Assembly (NCBI RefSeq): GCF_004168285.1
Contig: NZ_SEWF01000015.1
Location: 1 to 64,000 of the forward strand
Source of the DNA: Emticicia agri
GTDB lineage: Bacteria; Bacteroidota; Bacteroidia; Cytophagales; Spirosomataceae
Direction of reading: 5' to 3'
Length of the DNA stretch: 64,000 bases
This document shows, one piece after another, positions 61,215 to 64,000 of this stretch. Positions within the stretch are counted from its first letter, which is position 1, and each line of letters starts with the position of its first letter. The notes under the pieces are model-generated. The model did not search any database. It had not been told where the DNA came from and saw nothing but the letters and a program-made list of their open reading frames with translations. A program made the translations under genes and the position numbers.

Positions 61215-61901
61215 ATGTATAAAGTCGTTGATATAGACGCTTATATTCCGCTTGATTTTACAGCTAATAACCCTGAATTAGCAACGGTAGATTTAGTAGA
61301 TACAGCTAAATTCTCCAGCTATGTATTTAATAAAATTCATTCAGCAGGGGCGAAGATGGGTATAGGAGGATACATGGAAAACCGGGTGATTTACAGAAGA
61401 AGTGAGCATTTCTTAAATGCCGGAGAAGTACAGAGAAATATTCATTTAGGCATTGATTTATGGGCTGAAGCCGGAACGCCTGTTTATGCACCATTAGAGG
61501 GTGAGATACATAGTTTTAAAAACAACGCCAATTTTGGTGATTATGGCCCAACCATTATATTGGCGCATACCTACGAAGGTAAACCACTTTATACACTTTA
61601 CGGGCATTTATCTTTAGCATCGTTAGAGGGGCTTTATGAAGGGAAACCCATTAAAGCAGGTGAGAAAATTGCTGAAATAGGGGATTATCCGATTAACGGC
61701 GACTGGCCGCCACATTTGCATTTTCAGGTAATGACTGATTTGTTGGGTATGCACGGCGATTTTCCGGGCGTGTGTACAGCAGAAGATAAAGCTAAATTTG
61801 AGAAAATATGCCTGAATCCTGATTTTTTGTTGGGGTTGTCCTCACCCCGCGCGGAGGGAGACTTTTTTAGCCCCTCTCCAAATGGAGAGGGGTTGGGGTG
61901 A
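61215..61901 (+). CDS. M23 peptidoglycan endopeptidase with repeat-encoded tail
   Basis: A 228-residue M23/LysM-type zinc peptidase domain protein. Catalytic segments: RNIHLGIDLWAEAGTPVYAP (about residues 76-95), with the His and Asp zinc ligands in HLGID, and PPHLHFQVM (about 170-178), the HxH motif. No signal peptide or membrane segment is visible, so its location is uncertain. The natural end is near LNPDFLLGL (about 208); the last ~20 residues, SSPRAEGDFFSPSPNGEGLG, come from a family B repeat (61843-61905). The tail does not belong to the peptidase fold. Confidence 0.9.
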   Translation: MYKVVDIDAYIPLDFTANNPELATVDLVDTAKFSSYVFNKIHSAGAKMGIGGYMENRVIYRRSEHFLNAGEVQRNIHLGIDLWAEAGTPVYAPLEGEIHSFKNNANFGDYGPTIILAHTYEGKPLYTLYGHLSLASLEGLYEGKPIKAGEKIAEIGDYPINGDWPPHLHFQVMTDLLGMHGDFPGVCTAEDKAKFEKICLNPDFLLGLSSPRAEGDFFSPSPNGEGLG

Positions 61902-61905
61902 GGTG
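61843..61905. repeat. Family B element inside the M23 gene end, copy 3
   Basis: On the minus strand this reads the same modules as the copy at 16776-16891: CCTCACCCCAACCCCTCTCC, a GGAGAGGGG partner, then GCTAAAAAAGTCTCCCTCC and the beginning of the GC-rich core, GCGCGG. It provides the last codons and the stop of the M23 gene and could terminate the convergent transcripts. Confidence 0.85.
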
Positions 61906-61908
61906 CTT

Positions 61909-63246
61909 TTACCCCTTATAAAAAATCCATTTACCAATTTCTTTGAAGGTTGGTTTTTTACCGAACATCAGGATACCTACCCGGTAAATACGGGCTGCTA
62001 ACCACGTTGTACCGATAAAACCTCCGGTAAGAATGACCATCGAAAGAATAATTTGCCACGCCGGCACACCAAACGGAATACGAACCATCATGATGATAGG
62101 GGACGTAAACGGAATCATTGATGTCCAGAACGCCAGATTACCATCAGGTTCACGAATCACAAACTGAGCAATGGCAATAGCAAAAATAATGGGGAGTGTA
62201 ATGGGCAACATAAATTGCTGCACATCGGTTTCGCTATCTACAGCCGAACCAACGGCTCCGAATAAGGCACTGTATAACAGATAGCCACCTAAGAAATAGA
62301 AGATAAAGCAAACCAGAATGGTAACCCAGGGTAAAGTCTGCACGGCTTTCATGGCTCTGCCATATAATCCTACTCCCTTAGATGATTCTTTTTTTACTTG
62401 TTTTTCTATTTCCTGTGCCTGAGGCATATTTTTTACTTGCTCCATACGTTGTTGCGGAGAGCCTGCAAACTTCTCGCCGAACATAGCGGTTGCCGCAGTT
62501 GTTACGGCAAAAGACAAAATAATCCAGAGTGTAAACTGGGTTAATCCTACCAAGGCTACCCCAATGATTTTACCCATCATCAGTTCAAAAGGCTTGATAG
62601 AAGAGATAATTACCTCTACAATACGACTGGTTTTTTCCTCCATCACGCTTCTCATTACCTGCACACCGAAAATAAATACAGTAATATAAATCAGGAATGC
62701 GCAGATATAACCAATGATAGTGGCTGCCACAGCACTATTGCTTTTTTCACCTTCTGCACTCAGACTAATGGTTTCGGTGCTTACATTCATTTTGGCATCT
62801 TCTAATACTTTCTGTGTAATGCCTGCTTCAGTCAATTTAATATTTTCTATCTCATTTTCAATGGTTTTTTCAATTCCATTCTGTAATTCAATTGAAAGGC
62901 TTTTTTCAGAAAAAATCTTTACACCTTTGGGGTTTTCCATAATATCTTTTGGAATATACACCAGGGCATCCTGCTTGCTTTTTGAAAAGTATTTTTTGGC
63001 AGCATCTAAAGATTGTGACGAATAGGTATAAGACAGTTCTTCGGTGTTTTTAAACTTGCCTTTGAACAAATTGCTTTCATCGATTACTTCTACTTTTTTC
63101 AGGCTGATAGACGACATGGCCGTCCAGCCGATGAAACCGTAAAAGGCACCAATCAGGAGCGGGCCGAGAATAGTCATTACAATAAATGACTTTTTGCGCA
63201 CTCTGGTGAGGTATTCTCTTTTTAAAACGAGGAATATGTTTTTCAT
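61909..63246 (-). CDS. ABC-2 type transporter permease
   Basis: A 445-residue membrane protein of the ABC-2 / NatB type, the permease partner of the ATPase gene encoded upstream on the same strand. It starts LKREYLTRVRKKSFIVMTILGPLLIG, the N-terminal helix of this group, followed by a large extracytoplasmic domain (about 40-175), then helices at about 180-205, 225-250, 300-330, 345-365 and 395-420. VMEEKTSRIVEVIISSIKPFELMMGKIIGVALVG (about 203-236) is a family signature. It is 33 bases downstream of the ATPase gene. Confidence 0.92.
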   Translation of the reverse strand: MKNIFLVLKREYLTRVRKKSFIVMTILGPLLIGAFYGFIGWTAMSSISLKKVEVIDESNLFKGKFKNTEELSYTYSSQSLDAAKKYFSKSKQDALVYIPKDIMENPKGVKIFSEKSLSIELQNGIEKTIENEIENIKLTEAGITQKVLEDAKMNVSTETISLSAEGEKSNSAVAATIIGYICAFLIYITVFIFGVQVMRSVMEEKTSRIVEVIISSIKPFELMMGKIIGVALVGLTQFTLWIILSFAVTTAATAMFGEKFAGSPQQRMEQVKNMPQAQEIEKQVKKESSKGVGLYGRAMKAVQTLPWVTILVCFIFYFLGGYLLYSALFGAVGSAVDSETDVQQFMLPITLPIIFAIAIAQFVIREPDGNLAFWTSMIPFTSPIIMMVRIPFGVPAWQIILSMVILTGGFIGTTWLAARIYRVGILMFGKKPTFKEIGKWIFYKG

Positions 63247-63279
63247 GATAATTTTAGGCTTGTTTTGAAGAATAGAAAC

Positions 63280-64000
63280 TTATTGAGGTATTTCATTAAC
63301 TGCCGCAATGAAAATATCATTCATACTCGGAATATTCTCTCCGAAAGTACGAATCTCAACTTTGTCAATCAGTTGTCTGACCAGGCCGTTTACAGGTACT
63401 TCAGGTTTAAGTTTAATGGTAGATTTCTTGTAGTTATCTTCTACGGTTTCGGTCTTGATTATATCAAAATCGGCATATTCATCACTTAAATCGCCTAAGT
63501 ACTCTACGCTATAGGTATGTGTTTTAAACTGTTCTTTGATTTGTTTCTTAGGTCCGTCTAATACCTTGTGCGATTTGTTGATAAGCGCTACGTGGTCGCA
63601 TAATTCTTCGACAGATTCCATGCGGTGGGTTGAGAAAATAATGGTTGTTCCTTTTTTCTTCAGTTCCAGAATCTCATCTTTTATCAGATTGGCGTTGATA
63701 GGGTCAAAGCCGGAGAAAGGCTCATCTAAAATAATCAGTTGTGGCTCGTGAAGAACAGTAGCTACAAACTGAATTTTCTGCTGCATACCTTTCGATAGGT
63801 CTTCCACGTTTTTGGTCCACCAGGTTTTAATATCAAACTTGATAAACCACTCTTTCAGCTTTTCCATCGCCTGCTTTTCCGACAATCCTTTTAATTGTGC
63901 CAGATACAGTAATTGCTCACCGACTTTCATTTTTTTATAAAGTCCGCGCTCTTCCGGCAAATAACCAATTTCTTTGATGTGTTCAGGTTGCAGTTTTTGC
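63280..64000 (-). CDS. ABC transporter ATP-binding protein (5' end outside window)
   Basis: The last gene continues beyond the right edge; about 240 C-terminal residues are visible. The frame remains open to 64000 (reading HIKEIGYLPEERGLYKKMKV at the edge), so the Walker A lies outside. Present are the signature LSKGMQQKIQFVATVLH, Walker B LIILDEPFSGFDPINA, a D loop and the H loop TIIFSTHRMESVEELCDHV. The C-terminal extension of about 90 residues (KTHTYSVEYLGDLSDEYADF onward) is typical of NatA-like, DUF4162-containing ATPases. It pairs with the ABC-2 permease downstream. Confidence 0.93.
   Translation of the reverse strand, partial: QKLQPEHIKEIGYLPEERGLYKKMKVGEQLLYLAQLKGLSEKQAMEKLKEWFIKFDIKTWWTKNVEDLSKGMQQKIQFVATVLHEPQLIILDEPFSGFDPINANLIKDEILELKKKGTTIIFSTHRMESVEELCDHVALINKSHKVLDGPKKQIKEQFKTHTYSVEYLGDLSDEYADFDIIKTETVEDNYKKSTIKLKPEVPVNGLVRQLIDKVEIRTFGENIPSMNDIFIAAVNEIPQ

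Overview
The window looks like a piece of a Bacteroidota chromosome, most likely Cytophagales/Spirosomaceae-like. The evidence is the recurring TAnnTTTG -7 promoter box with few Shine-Dalgarno sites, a type IX secretion (T9SS) sorting domain, TonB-linked proteins, DUF3822 and DUF4199 families, and a MurF-Alr fusion. The genus is an inference. No rRNA, tRNA or CRISPR array was seen.

Layout. 0-1.4 kb: an IS110-family transposase, possibly cut by the window edge, and a long inverted repeat. 1.4-12 kb: housekeeping genes (pirin, nitrilase-type amidohydrolase, ligA, NUDIX, DUF3822-coaD, murF-alr, a sulfatase-modifying-factor-like protein). 12-16.8 kb: RibD-like reductase, DUF4199, a membrane-anchored LuxR regulator, a double redoxin and a Tat-exported Gfo/Idh/MocA oxidoreductase. 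16.9-22.7 kb: a tripartite RND efflux system. 23-26.5 kb: LytTR regulator, aroQ, xerD, a PfkB kinase and a phosphodiesterase-like secreted protein. 26.8-34 kb: a phosphorelay of two very large PAS kinases and two receiver-only proteins. 34-39 kb: panC, alanine dehydrogenase, tsaE, a decayed penicillin-binding protein 2 gene (mrdA) and intact rodA. 39-50 kb: GH16 hydrolase, a TonB receptor with a putative DtxR/MntR-type operator, a large lipoprotein, nuoB-nuoA, rhodanese, a T9SS cargo protein, a PASTA protein and a POT transporter. 50.6-52.7 kb: an accessory segment with a candidate small RNA and a two-gene, AT-rich locus that looks like an uncharacterised restriction-modification system. 52.9-59.3 kb: dienelactone hydrolase, dihaem cytochrome, and a BlaI / M56 peptidase / TonB-like gene cluster. 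59.3-64 kb: three ABC transporter genes and an M23 peptidase; the last gene runs off the window.

The most unusual feature of the window is its density of intergenic palindromic elements. At least six families occur (A to F below), several in two to four copies. A GC-rich core, CGCGGCGTCCGC or a close variant, sits inside four of these otherwise unrelated families. One family-B element has entered the 3' end of the M23 peptidase gene and supplies its last residues. Decayed genes (mrdA, the tail of a Gfo/Idh/MocA enzyme, and two small fragments) show ongoing gene loss beside these repeats.

Functional links: coaD and panC both serve CoA synthesis. MurF-Alr, RodA, the PASTA and M23 proteins concern the cell wall. 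The BlaI promoter carries a palindrome between its -33 and -7 boxes, as expected for autorepression. All functional calls are by motif recognition from the sequence; no database search was run.
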